In this document: positions 1 to 7,804 of the stretch, one piece after another | Layout: each line of letters opens with the position of its first letter | Position numbering within the stretch: the first letter of the stretch is position 1 | Source of the DNA: Roseiflexaceae bacterium | GTDB taxonomy: Bacteria > Chloroflexota > Chloroflexia > Chloroflexales > Roseiflexaceae | Assembly: GCA_014381165.1 (NCBI GenBank) | Contig: JACMIM010000941.1 | Location: 1 to 10,520, forward strand | Reading direction: 5' to 3' | Length of the DNA: 10,520 nt | Program-made: the position numbers and the translations under genes | Notes under the pieces: model-generated | The model's database searches: none | Told to the model about the DNA's origin: nothing | Seen by the model: the letters and a program-made list of their open reading frames with translations, nothing else

Positions 1-1670
1 CCGAAACCGCCGCCCCGGCAGCCGCCGATGCCACCGCCGCCCCGGCAGCCGAGCCAGTTGCCAGTGGCGAAGCTGGTGTCTTCCGTATCAACTTGGGCGG
101 CGAGCCGAGCACAGCCGACCCGCAAGTTATGTCGTTTTCGGACGAGATCACTTTCGGCCTGCTGAACTACCAGCCATTGATGAGCTTCAACCTAGATTTG
201 GAGGCCATCCCCGGCGCGGCCGAAAGTGTTGAAGTGTCCGAGGACGGCACGGTCTACACATTCACATTGCGCCCCGATTCGCAGTACTCCGACGGCAGCC
301 CGTTAACCGCCGAGGACTTCGAGTATGCTTGGAAGCGCCTGGCCGACCCGGCCCTGGCTGGTAACTACCAGTTCATCGGCTGCGACCTGATCGCAGGCTT
401 CAGCGAGTACGCTGTGACGACCTGCCCCGATGCCGAGGGCAACACCGCGACCGTCACCGACCTGGAGACACTGGATCTCGAGGCGCTGCGCGAAGGCGTG
501 GGCGTGAATGCGGTCGATGAGTCGACGCTGGAGATCACGTTGGAGCAGGCCACGCCATACTTCCCGTCGATTGCAGCCATGTGGGTGGGCGCGCCGGTTC
601 GCCAGTCCGATGTCGAGACGGCTGACGACTGGTGGTACAGCCCCGAGACCTACATCGGCAACGGCCCGTTTGTGCTGACTGAGTGGGACCACGAGAACCG
701 AGCCGTTTGGGAGCCAAATCCCAACTACAACGGCCCGCTTGGCCCGGTTCAGTTGCAGCGTATCGAGTTTGCCATGATTACCGAAGGCCAGGTGGCGTTC
801 GAGGCCTACCGCAATGGTGAGCTCGACCGCGTTGGTCTGGCCCGCGAGGATCTCGCAACTGTTGAGGGCGATGCTACGTTGTCGGCTGAACTTGGCCAGG
901 AGTCGCCGCGCTACTCGTTCTACATTGGCTACAACACCCAGATCGCGCCGTTCGACGACGTGACCGTGCGCCAGGCCTTCTCGTATGCTATCGACCGCGA
1001 GGCCTTTGTGACCGACGTGCTCGGTGGCCTGGCTGTTCCGGCGTATACCTTCATCCCACCGGGCATTCCTGGCTACCTTGAAGGCGAAACGCCATACGAT
1101 TTCGACGCCGATCGGGCCAAGGAAGTACTCGCCGAGGCTGGCTACGCGAATGGCGAAGGTCTGCCAGAGATCAAGCTGACCTACGGCCAGAGCGCCCGCA
1201 ACCAAACTCGCTTTGAGTTTATCGCCAACCAGATTCGCACCAACCTGGGCGTCGAAGTCACGCTTGATCCGATCGACCCGAACGCCTACTCGTCGCTGTT
1301 CGACGCGCCGGAAACCACGCCGCAGATGTTCTTTCTCGGCTGGGGTCCGGACTTCCCAGATCCGCAGAACTACTACTCGACGGTGTTCAAGACCGGCACC
1401 TCGTCGGCGGCGCGCACCGGCTTCTCGAGTCCTGCGTTCGACGAACTGACTGTCCAGGCCGACCGCGAACCCGATCCGGAAACCCGGCTTGAGCTGTACA
1501 AGCAGGCTAGCGACATCCTGCTGGAAGAGGCACCAGTAACCTTTATCTACTACGATTTGGTTCAAGTTCTAACCAAGCCGTATGTGACAGGTATGGGCCC
1601 TGACGACACGACGCCGCTCGATCCGTTCCCAGGTTTCTACAACCTGCCAAACGTTACCGTGGCACCGTAA
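1..1670 (+). CDS. oppA: Peptide ABC transporter substrate-binding protein, 5' end missing
   Basis: This is an extracytoplasmic peptide-binding protein of the SBP_bac_5 (OppA/DppA) family, which captures oligopeptides and delivers them to the OppBC channel. The frame is open to the left edge (first whole codon at 3), leaving 555 visible residues; the signal peptide and any lipobox lie outside. Visible residues 1-19 are an Ala/Pro/Thr-rich linker, as is common after a lipidated cysteine. Family hallmarks follow: the block VYTFTLRPDSQYSDGSPL starting near residue 84, IGNGPFVLTEW, and VRQAFSYAIDREAF. A TTG at 93 is in frame but is not a credible start, because the frame and linker continue upstream of it. 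Only two cysteines are visible (about residues 127 and 141), so a disulfide is possible. It is the first visible gene of a five-gene opp operon. The family is firm; the substrate (oligopeptide, dipeptide or other) cannot be told from sequence. Confidence 0.93.
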   Translation, partial: ETAAPAAADATAAPAAEPVASGEAGVFRINLGGEPSTADPQVMSFSDEITFGLLNYQPLMSFNLDLEAIPGAAESVEVSEDGTVYTFTLRPDSQYSDGSPLTAEDFEYAWKRLADPALAGNYQFIGCDLIAGFSEYAVTTCPDAEGNTATVTDLETLDLEALREGVGVNAVDESTLEITLEQATPYFPSIAAMWVGAPVRQSDVETADDWWYSPETYIGNGPFVLTEWDHENRAVWEPNPNYNGPLGPVQLQRIEFAMITEGQVAFEAYRNGELDRVGLAREDLATVEGDATLSAELGQESPRYSFYIGYNTQIAPFDDVTVRQAFSYAIDREAFVTDVLGGLAVPAYTFIPPGIPGYLEGETPYDFDADRAKEVLAEAGYANGEGLPEIKLTYGQSARNQTRFEFIANQIRTNLGVEVTLDPIDPNAYSSLFDAPETTPQMFFLGWGPDFPDPQNYYSTVFKTGTSSAARTGFSSPAFDELTVQADREPDPETRLELYKQASDILLEEAPVTFIYYDLVQVLTKPYVTGMGPDDTTPLDPFPGFYNLPNVTVAP

Positions 1671-1679
1671 GACTTTCGC

Positions 1680-1710
1680 GAAGAAGCGGGGAGTATACCC
1701 CCGCTTCTTC
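1680..1710 (+). terminator. Stem-loop between oppA and oppB (attenuator or mRNA stabiliser)
   Basis: A perfect 12-bp inverted repeat (GAAGAAGCGGGG at 1680-1691, its complement at 1699-1710) encloses a 7-base loop. It starts 10 bases after the oppA stop codon. No T-tract follows (the next bases are CCAGTTCTAG), so it is not a classic intrinsic terminator. In binding-protein operons, a hairpin at this place often protects the upstream message or lets only part of transcription through. That role is inferred here. Confidence 0.6.
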
Positions 1711-1760
1711 CCAGTTCTAGCTATGGTCATATTCGTTAAATTCACTGTCAGAGGGTAATT

Positions 1761-2768
1761 ATGACCGCATATGTTATTCGTCGCATCCTCTGGTTCATTC
1801 CAGTACTCACAATTGTGGGGCTGATCACATTCACGATCGCACAGCTAACTCCTGGTGGGCCGTTCGACCGCAACCCTGAGGAAGGCCGCCGCATGAATCC
1901 GGGGACGGAGCGTGTGCTGCGGGCGCGTTTTGGCCTGGATTTGCCGCAGTGGCGGCAGTTCACGCGCTATATGTTTTTTGATATTGAAAAAGATGCCAAG
2001 ACCAAAGAGGATAAGATTGTCTGGGGCGCAATTGGCGGTAACCTTGGGCCAACCTACAAATCCCAGGGCCGCCGCACGGTGCAGCAGGAGATTTTTGGTA
2101 GCTCCGGCGGCAATCCAAGCTCGTTCTACTACTCGGCGCGGCTTGGCCTCCAGGCGTTCCTCATTGCGCTCGGCCTGGGCATACCGCTTGGCGTGCTGGC
2201 CGCGTTGAAGCAAAACACCTGGATTGACTACCTTGTGCTATTCACCGCGACAGCGATATATTCACTTTCGTCGCTGGTACTTTCGTTTATTCTACTGCTG
2301 CTCTTTTCAAGCTACTTAGGCTGGTTCACGATTATCCCCGATTGGGACGACCCGATCCGGCCTTGGATTCTGCCCTCGATGGCGCTCGGTTTAGCCTCGA
2401 TGGGCTATGTCGCCCGCGTGGCCAGGGCCAGCGTGCTTGAGGTCAAGCGCCAGGATTATGTGCGCACCGCCCAGGCCAAAGGTCTAGCCGACATGGCAGT
2501 GGTTTGGAAGCATATTGTCAAGAATGCCATGCTGCCGATCGTCACAATCTCTGGCCCACTGTTTGCCGGCCTGCTCACCGGCTCACTGTTTGTCGAGCGA
2601 GTATTTCTGGTGCCCGGAATCGGCAATGACTTTGTCACGGCGGTCGGTGCGCGCGATTACTCAATGATTCTGGGTTTAACACTACTGTATTGCTTTGCGC
2701 TGACTATCGCAAGCTTAGTCGTTGATCTGCTATATGGCGTGGTCGATCCACGCATCAGCTTGGCGTAG
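1761..2768 (+). CDS. oppB: Peptide ABC transporter permease, OppB type
   Basis: This is an inner-membrane channel subunit of the peptide importer, 335 residues, slightly longer than the usual 305-330. The N-terminus (YVIRRILWFIPVLTIVGLIT) is the first membrane helix typical of OppB/DppB. Further hydrophobic segments lie at about residues 127-150, 158-186, 203-222, 255-277 and 303-327. The EAA loop that contacts the ATPases is clear: QDYVRTAQAKG at 231-241, then KHIVKNAMLPIV at 250-261. The external segment between the first two helices (residues 30-126) is long and hydrophilic and carries a Lys/Asp/Glu-rich stretch near 74-86; this accounts for the extra length. GAGGGT at 1751-1756 is a suitable ribosome site for the ATG at 1761. 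It lies 90 bases after oppA and 11 bases before oppC, and should act as a heterodimer with OppC. Confidence 0.95.
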   Translation: MTAYVIRRILWFIPVLTIVGLITFTIAQLTPGGPFDRNPEEGRRMNPGTERVLRARFGLDLPQWRQFTRYMFFDIEKDAKTKEDKIVWGAIGGNLGPTYKSQGRRTVQQEIFGSSGGNPSSFYYSARLGLQAFLIALGLGIPLGVLAALKQNTWIDYLVLFTATAIYSLSSLVLSFILLLLFSSYLGWFTIIPDWDDPIRPWILPSMALGLASMGYVARVARASVLEVKRQDYVRTAQAKGLADMAVVWKHIVKNAMLPIVTISGPLFAGLLTGSLFVERVFLVPGIGNDFVTAVGARDYSMILGLTLLYCFALTIASLVVDLLYGVVDPRISLA

Positions 2769-2779
2769 GGAGAGAAGAC

Positions 2780-3757
2780 ATGGCAACATCCGCTGGAACC
2801 TTAACTCGCGGCCGGCTACCTCAGGCCGAGCGCAAACCACGCAGTTTATGGAGCGATGCCTGGAAAAGACTGACACGTAACAAAGCGGCAGTTCTCGGCA
2901 TTGTATTTATTGTACTGATGATCCTGGTGGCGATCTTTGCGGACCTGCTAGCGCAACACAACCCTGTGCAGCAAAATGCAGGTATCAGCCTTAGGCCGCC
3001 CGTTTGGGTGCAAACTGGCAATCCGGCTACGAGCGGCCTGTCGGAGTACCCGCTTGGTACCGATTCGCTGGGGCGTGATATGTTGTCGCGGCTGATCTTT
3101 GGAGCGCGTGTGTCGCTGATCGTCGGTCTTATCCCAACCACAATCGTGGTGGTGATCGGCGTGACGTTTGGCTTGATCGCCGGGTATGCCGGCGGTTGGA
3201 TCGACAACCTGATGATGCGCATCGTTGATATTGTGACCGCATTTCCCGATCTGCTGTTCTTGATTACCGTGGGCGTTGCGTTCCGCGATACGCCGTTCGG
3301 CCAGGCCTTTAATGGGTTGCTACTCATTTTCGTAGCGCTGGCGATTGTCGGCTGGACTGGGCTTACACGGTTGGTGCGCGGTCAAGTACTCTCACTCAAG
3401 CAGAAAGAGTTCATCGAGGCGGCGCGCACAGTTGGCGTCTCGCGGCGTAGTATTCTGTTCAAACATCTCCTACCAAATGCCATGGCACCGGTTATTGTCG
3501 CGATATCGTTTGCGATCCCAGCGTTCATCCTTGCCGAGGCTGTCTTGACGATTATCGGCGTCGGAATGCGTCCATCGGTTAATCCAGATAATCCCTTCCC
3601 GACGAGTTGGGGCGTCCTGATGAGCGATGGCTTCGCCAGCATTAACTCGAACCCGTGGGCGCTGTTCTTTCCTGTACTGCTGGTGTCCGGCACTATGCTG
3701 GCCTTTACCTCGCTTGGCGATGGCCTGCGCGACGCGCTCGACCCGCGCGATAACTAG
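2780..3757 (+). CDS. oppC: Peptide ABC transporter permease, OppC type
   Basis: This is the second channel subunit of the importer, 325 residues, a normal family length. A cytoplasmic N-terminal tail of about 35 residues ends in the conserved OppC_N pattern (LWSDAWKRLTRNKAAVLG) before the first membrane helix at about 36-58. The family motif YPLGTDSLGRDMLSRL is at 90-105. Further helices fall near 110-137, 155-170, 178-197, 233-262 and 293-312. The EAA loop reads QKEFIEAARTVGVS at 208-221, followed by KHLLPNAMAPVIV. The ribosome site GGGAG (2768-2772) overlaps the last base of the oppB stop codon, and the ATG at 2780 comes 11 bases after that stop, so translation of the two permeases is probably coupled. 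It pairs with OppB and binds the OppD/OppF ATPases. Confidence 0.95.
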   Translation: MATSAGTLTRGRLPQAERKPRSLWSDAWKRLTRNKAAVLGIVFIVLMILVAIFADLLAQHNPVQQNAGISLRPPVWVQTGNPATSGLSEYPLGTDSLGRDMLSRLIFGARVSLIVGLIPTTIVVVIGVTFGLIAGYAGGWIDNLMMRIVDIVTAFPDLLFLITVGVAFRDTPFGQAFNGLLLIFVALAIVGWTGLTRLVRGQVLSLKQKEFIEAARTVGVSRRSILFKHLLPNAMAPVIVAISFAIPAFILAEAVLTIIGVGMRPSVNPDNPFPTSWGVLMSDGFASINSNPWALFFPVLLVSGTMLAFTSLGDGLRDALDPRDN

Positions 3758-3794
3758 AGATTGTTCTTCTTCGCTGTAACACCAGGATGACCAC

Positions 3795-4820
<1,026 letters not shown>

Positions 4821-4916
4821 ATTCTTGTAGAGCGATCAGATCAATCTTGCACAATGCATTCATCATAAGGCGATATACGGCTTCTTCGATGGATTCGATG
4901 AATTTAAGGCGAAGCA

Positions 4917-6017
4917 ATGACGGTCTATTCCAATGGAAAAGCGAACAATGGCAGCCCCGCGATCGCCGAGGGTGAGACGCTGCTTGAGGTGAGCGACCTC
5001 AAGATGCACTTTCCGGTTCACAAAGGGATTATTATTCAGCGCCAAGTCGGCGCGGTCAAAGCGGTCGACGGCGTGAGCTTTGCGGTCAAGAAAGGCGAAA
5101 CGCTTGGCTTGGTCGGCGAATCCGGCTGTGGCAAATCGACGATTGGCCGCGCGATTCTACAGTTGTACAAGCCGACTGGGGGTTTGGTCAGCTTTCAGGG
5201 CACCGAACTGACCAAGCTCAATGGGCAGGACATGCGCCGCATGCGCCGCAAGGTGCAGATGATCTTCCAAGACCCCTATGCCTCGCTGAACCCGCGTATG
5301 ACCGTGGGCGATATCATTGGCGAGCCGCTCAAGGTGCATAACCTGCGCCAGGGCAAGGCGGTCAATGAGCGCGTGCAAGAGCTGCTTGCGCTGGTGGGAC
5401 TCAACCCCTACTTCGTCAACCGCTACCCGCACGAGTTCTCGGGCGGCCAGCGTCAGCGCATCGGCGTGGCCCGCGCGCTGGCGGTCGAGCCAGAGTTCAT
5501 TGTCTGCGACGAGCCAGTTTCGGCGCTTGATGTCTCAATCCAGGCCCAGGTGATCAACCTGCTGGAAGAGCTTCAGGACAAGCTAGGGCTGACCTATCTG
5601 TTTATCGCTCACGGGTTGGCGGTGGTCAAGCACATCAGCGACCGCGTGGCGGTGATGTATCTTGGCAAGGTGGTCGAACTGGCCGATGGCAAAAAACTGT
5701 ACTCGCAGCCCATGCATCCCTACACCCAAGCGCTGCTTTCGGCGGTGCCGATCCCCGACCCGGCGATCGAGAAGCGGCGCAAGCGGATCATCCTGGAGGG
5801 TGATGTGCCAAGCCCGCTCAACCCGCCCTCGGGCTGCCGCTTCCACACGCGCTGCCCGATCGCGATCGAGCAGTGCAAGATCGAGGAGCCGCCGTTTGTC
5901 GATTATGGCGGTGGCCACTTCGCGGCCTGCTGGCGCGCCCGCGAGTCGCTGGATCTGCTGCCAAGCCCAATCGAGATCGACGAGAGCGCAGTTATGACTG
6001 CGCCGAAGCTGGCATAA
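4917..6017 (+). CDS. oppF: Peptide ABC transporter ATP-binding protein, OppF type
   Basis: This is the second importer ATPase, 366 residues, a little longer than typical OppF because of a polar N-terminal tail (about residues 1-20) and a C-terminal tail after about 345. Motifs: Walker A GESGCGKST at 67-75, Q-loop IFQDPYASLNPR, signature FSGGQ at 174-178, Walker B EFIVCDEP at 193-200 with Glu199, D-loop SALD, and switch His232. After His232 the sequence is AHGLAVV, where this family usually has AHDLAVV (position 233 Gly, not Asp). The C-terminal extension has Cys307, Cys313, Cys320 and Cys338, matching the OppD cluster. The start has only a weak ribosome site (AAGGCG near 4907-4912). A 96-base spacer separates it from oppD, larger than the other gaps; I see no hairpin or clear promoter in it. 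As last gene of the operon it ends just before a repeat hairpin. Confidence 0.95.
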   Translation: MTVYSNGKANNGSPAIAEGETLLEVSDLKMHFPVHKGIIIQRQVGAVKAVDGVSFAVKKGETLGLVGESGCGKSTIGRAILQLYKPTGGLVSFQGTELTKLNGQDMRRMRRKVQMIFQDPYASLNPRMTVGDIIGEPLKVHNLRQGKAVNERVQELLALVGLNPYFVNRYPHEFSGGQRQRIGVARALAVEPEFIVCDEPVSALDVSIQAQVINLLEELQDKLGLTYLFIAHGLAVVKHISDRVAVMYLGKVVELADGKKLYSQPMHPYTQALLSAVPIPDPAIEKRRKRIILEGDVPSPLNPPSGCRFHTRCPIAIEQCKIEEPPFVDYGGGHFAACWRARESLDLLPSPIEIDESAVMTAPKLA

Positions 6018-6024
6018 CATTCCA

Positions 6025-6106
6025 TCGCAAAACACGCGGTAGGGGCGGGTTCGCAAAACACGCGGTAGGGGCGGGTCTGAGACCCGCCCCTACCGCGTGT
6101 TTTGCG
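6025..6106. repeat. 26-bp tandem repeat plus inverted copy (27-bp hairpin)
   Basis: Two exact head-to-tail copies of a 26-base unit occupy 6025-6050 and 6051-6076; the unit begins TCGCAAAACACGCGG. Bases 6082-6106 are the exact reverse complement of 6052-6076. With CTGAG between them, the second copy and the inverted copy form a 27-bp perfect palindrome centred on 6079. It starts 7 bases after the oppF stop and ends 43 bases before the nifS start, so it could end opp transcription, although no long T-tract follows. The core GTAGGGGCGGGTCT resembles dispersed intergenic repeats I associate with Chloroflexota genomes. The structure is certain; the function is inferred. Confidence 0.85.
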
Positions 6107-6149
6107 TCTCTGCTGTAAAATGTAGTAGTACGATATACGAGGAGCTGCT

Positions 6150-7334
6150 ATGCATGAACGACTGATCTACCTTGACCACGCGGCGACTACACCAGTAGAT
6201 GCGCGCGTTGTGGCGGCGATGACCCCATATTACACAACGCACTTTGGCAACCCGTCGAGCATTCACGCCGCCGGGCGCATGGCGCTGGAGGCGGTCGACG
6301 CCGCGCGCGAGACGGTCGCAGCGATTCTGGGGGCCAGCCGTAAAGAGATTATCTTCACTGGCGGCGGCACTGAATCGGATAATCTGGCGATCAAGGGTGT
6401 TGCCCAAGCCCAACGCACGGCGGGCCGGGGCGCGCACATTATCACAAGTGCGATCGAGCACCACGCCGTGCTGCACGCGGTCGAGTCGCTGCAAGCCCAG
6501 GGCTTCGCGGCGACGGTGCTGCCGGTCGATCGGCAGGGCCTGGTGCGGCCCGAGGATCTGCGGGCGGCGATTCGCCCCGACACCGTGCTGGCAACAATTA
6601 TGTATGCCAATAATGAGATTGGCAGCATTCAGCCGCTGGCCGAGCTTGGTGCAATCTGCCGCGAGGCAGGCGTGCTGCTGCACAGCGATGCGGTGCAGGC
6701 GGCCGGCGCGCTGCCGCTCAATGTAAAGGCGCTCAACGTCGATTTCTTGACGTTGGCTGCGCACAAGTTCTATGGGCCGAAGGGTGTAGGCGTGCTGTAT
6801 GCGCGCCACGGCACGCCGCTGTGGCCGCAGATCAATGGCGGCGGGCAGGAGCGGCGGCGGCGCGCTGGCACCGAAAATGTGGCAGGTATCGTGGGGCAGG
6901 CCATGGCGCTACGCCTGGCCGATCAGCGGCGCGCAAGCGACGCCGAACACTGCCGCACCCTGCGCGACCGGCTGATCGGCCAGGTACTGGAGCGCGTGCC
7001 GTTTACAGCGCTGAATGGCAGCGCGAGCGAACGGCTGCCGAACAATGCCAACATCTCGTTTGAATTTATCGAGGGCGAAAGCCTGCTGTTGCTGCTCGAC
7101 CAGCAGGGCATCTGCGCTTCCAGCGGTTCGGCATGCACCAGCGGCGCACTGGAAGCCTCGCATGTGCTTTCCGCGCTCGGTGTCGATCACCAGCAGGCGA
7201 TTGGTGCCGTGCGCTTCAGTGTGGGCAAGGACACGCGACCAGAGGACATCGATTTCGTTACGGATGCGCTGCCGGCGATGGTCGAACGGCTACGATCGGT
7301 TTCGCCAGCCTACCGCAGGGCAGTCGGACGGTAA
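6150..7334 (+). CDS. nifS: Cysteine desulfurase, NifS/IscS family
   Basis: This is a PLP-dependent enzyme that removes sulfur from L-cysteine, giving alanine and an enzyme persulfide used for iron-sulfur clusters or tRNA thiolation; cytoplasmic. At 394 residues it has full family length. The fold-type I landmarks are in order: N-terminal LDHAATTPVD (8-17), HFGNPSSIHAAGR (31-43), GGGTESDNLA (71-80), EHHA (103-106) with the conserved His104, HSDAVQAAG with Asp180 and Gln183, the PLP-binding Lys206 in AAHKFYGPKG, RAGTENV (238-244), and the persulfide cysteine Cys329 in SSGSACTSG. The short active-site loop points to group I (NifS/IscS) rather than SufS. A strong ribosome site GAGGAG (6139-6144) supports the ATG at 6150. 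No scaffold (iscU/nifU), iscR or mnmA gene is adjacent, so its sulfur acceptor cannot be inferred from context; it stands between two hairpins and is probably a single-gene transcript. Confidence 0.95.
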   Translation: MHERLIYLDHAATTPVDARVVAAMTPYYTTHFGNPSSIHAAGRMALEAVDAARETVAAILGASRKEIIFTGGGTESDNLAIKGVAQAQRTAGRGAHIITSAIEHHAVLHAVESLQAQGFAATVLPVDRQGLVRPEDLRAAIRPDTVLATIMYANNEIGSIQPLAELGAICREAGVLLHSDAVQAAGALPLNVKALNVDFLTLAAHKFYGPKGVGVLYARHGTPLWPQINGGGQERRRRAGTENVAGIVGQAMALRLADQRRASDAEHCRTLRDRLIGQVLERVPFTALNGSASERLPNNANISFEFIEGESLLLLLDQQGICASSGSACTSGALEASHVLSALGVDHQQAIGAVRFSVGKDTRPEDIDFVTDALPAMVERLRSVSPAYRRAVGR

Positions 7335-7345
7335 CGCTACTGTAC

Positions 7346-7394
7346 CCCTCGCCCCCTGCCCCTCTCCCGCTGGGAGAGGGGCAGGGGGTGAGGG
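7346..7394 (+). terminator. 23-bp GC-rich hairpin after nifS
   Basis: Arms at 7346-7368 and 7372-7394 pair over 23 positions with one G-T wobble and a 3-base GCT loop. It starts 11 bases after the nifS stop and is followed only by TTT, so termination is likely but not textbook. The arms are C-runs (CCCCCTGCCCCTCTCCC on the left), a composition shared by dispersed intergenic repeats in many GC-rich bacteria. It ends 43 bases before the receiver gene, so that gene probably has its own promoter, which I could not identify. Confidence 0.7.
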
Positions 7395-7437
7395 TTTGGC
7401 CGCCTGCTGCGTGTTTGAAGTTGGAGCTGCACAGGTT

Positions 7438-7803
7438 ATGGCGATCATCTTACTTGTTGATGACGAACACGACATCCTTGAGTTGCTAGAACTCATTGTC
7501 GAAGAGTGCGGACACCAGGCGCTCTCGGCGCGCAATGGTGAGGTGGCCATGGAGCTTGCGCGGCAGTATGCCCCAAGTCTTGTGCTGACCGACCTGATGA
7601 TGCCAGTTATGGATGGCTACGAACTCGTTGCGGCGCTGCAAGCCGACCCGGCCCTGCGCGCAACACCTACCGTCGTTATGACCGCTGGCAGTATCACACC
7701 CGAACGCCGCATAACGCTAGAAGGAGTGCAAAGCGTGATCACAAAGCCATTCATGATTGCCGACATCGAAGCTCTGCTTGGTGGGCTTGAAAAGGAAGCC
7801 TGA
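7438..7803 (+). CDS. Stand-alone response regulator receiver domain (CheY-like)
   Basis: This is a single phosphoacceptor domain of 121 residues with no output domain. Canonical residues are present: acidic pair Asp8-Asp9 (LLVDDEHD), phosphoacceptor Asp52 in VLTDLMMPVMDGYE, Thr82 in VMTAGS, and Lys103 in ITKPF. It should be phosphorylated by a histidine kinase that is not in the window, and act by protein contact. The frame is open far upstream into nifS. I chose the ATG at 7438 because the receiver fold begins there (MAIILLVDDE); a GGAG at 7423-7426 lies a rather long 11 bases before it. Its stop codon is one base from the start of the KaiC-like gene, so that ATPase is the likely partner. 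Receiver domain identity is firm; the partner is inferred. Confidence 0.92.
   Translation: MAIILLVDDEHDILELLELIVEECGHQALSARNGEVAMELARQYAPSLVLTDLMMPVMDGYELVAALQADPALRATPTVVMTAGSITPERRITLEGVQSVITKPFMIADIEALLGGLEKEA
7792..7798 (+). promoter_or_regulatory. Ribosome binding site fixing the start of the KaiC-like gene
   Basis: AAGGAAG inside the last codons of the receiver gene lies 6 bases before the ATG at 7805. It favours that start over an in-frame TTG at 7757, which would overlap the receiver gene by 47 bases and has no comparable site. The position also suggests translational coupling of the two genes. Confidence 0.7.
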
Positions 7804-7804
7804 T

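Noticed and set aside
303..1565. Long minus-strand open frame of 420 codons opposite oppA
   Set aside because: Arg/Val/Ala-rich shadow of a GC-rich gene with no recognisable domain; the + strand frame has clear SBP_bac_5 motifs.
6090..6809. Minus-strand frame of 239 codons opposite nifS
   Set aside because: Shadow of nifS that also runs through the 27-bp hairpin; no domain features.
7015..7437. Upstream in-frame extension of the receiver gene into nifS
   Set aside because: The extension overlaps nifS in another frame and crosses the 7346-7394 hairpin; its translation is Arg/Ser/Ala-rich with no domain. The receiver fold begins at 7438.
7757..7804. TTG start adding 16 residues to the KaiC-like protein
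   Set aside because: It overlaps the receiver gene and lacks a ribosome site, while ATG 7805 has AAGGAAG at 6-base spacing and begins right at the conserved fold.
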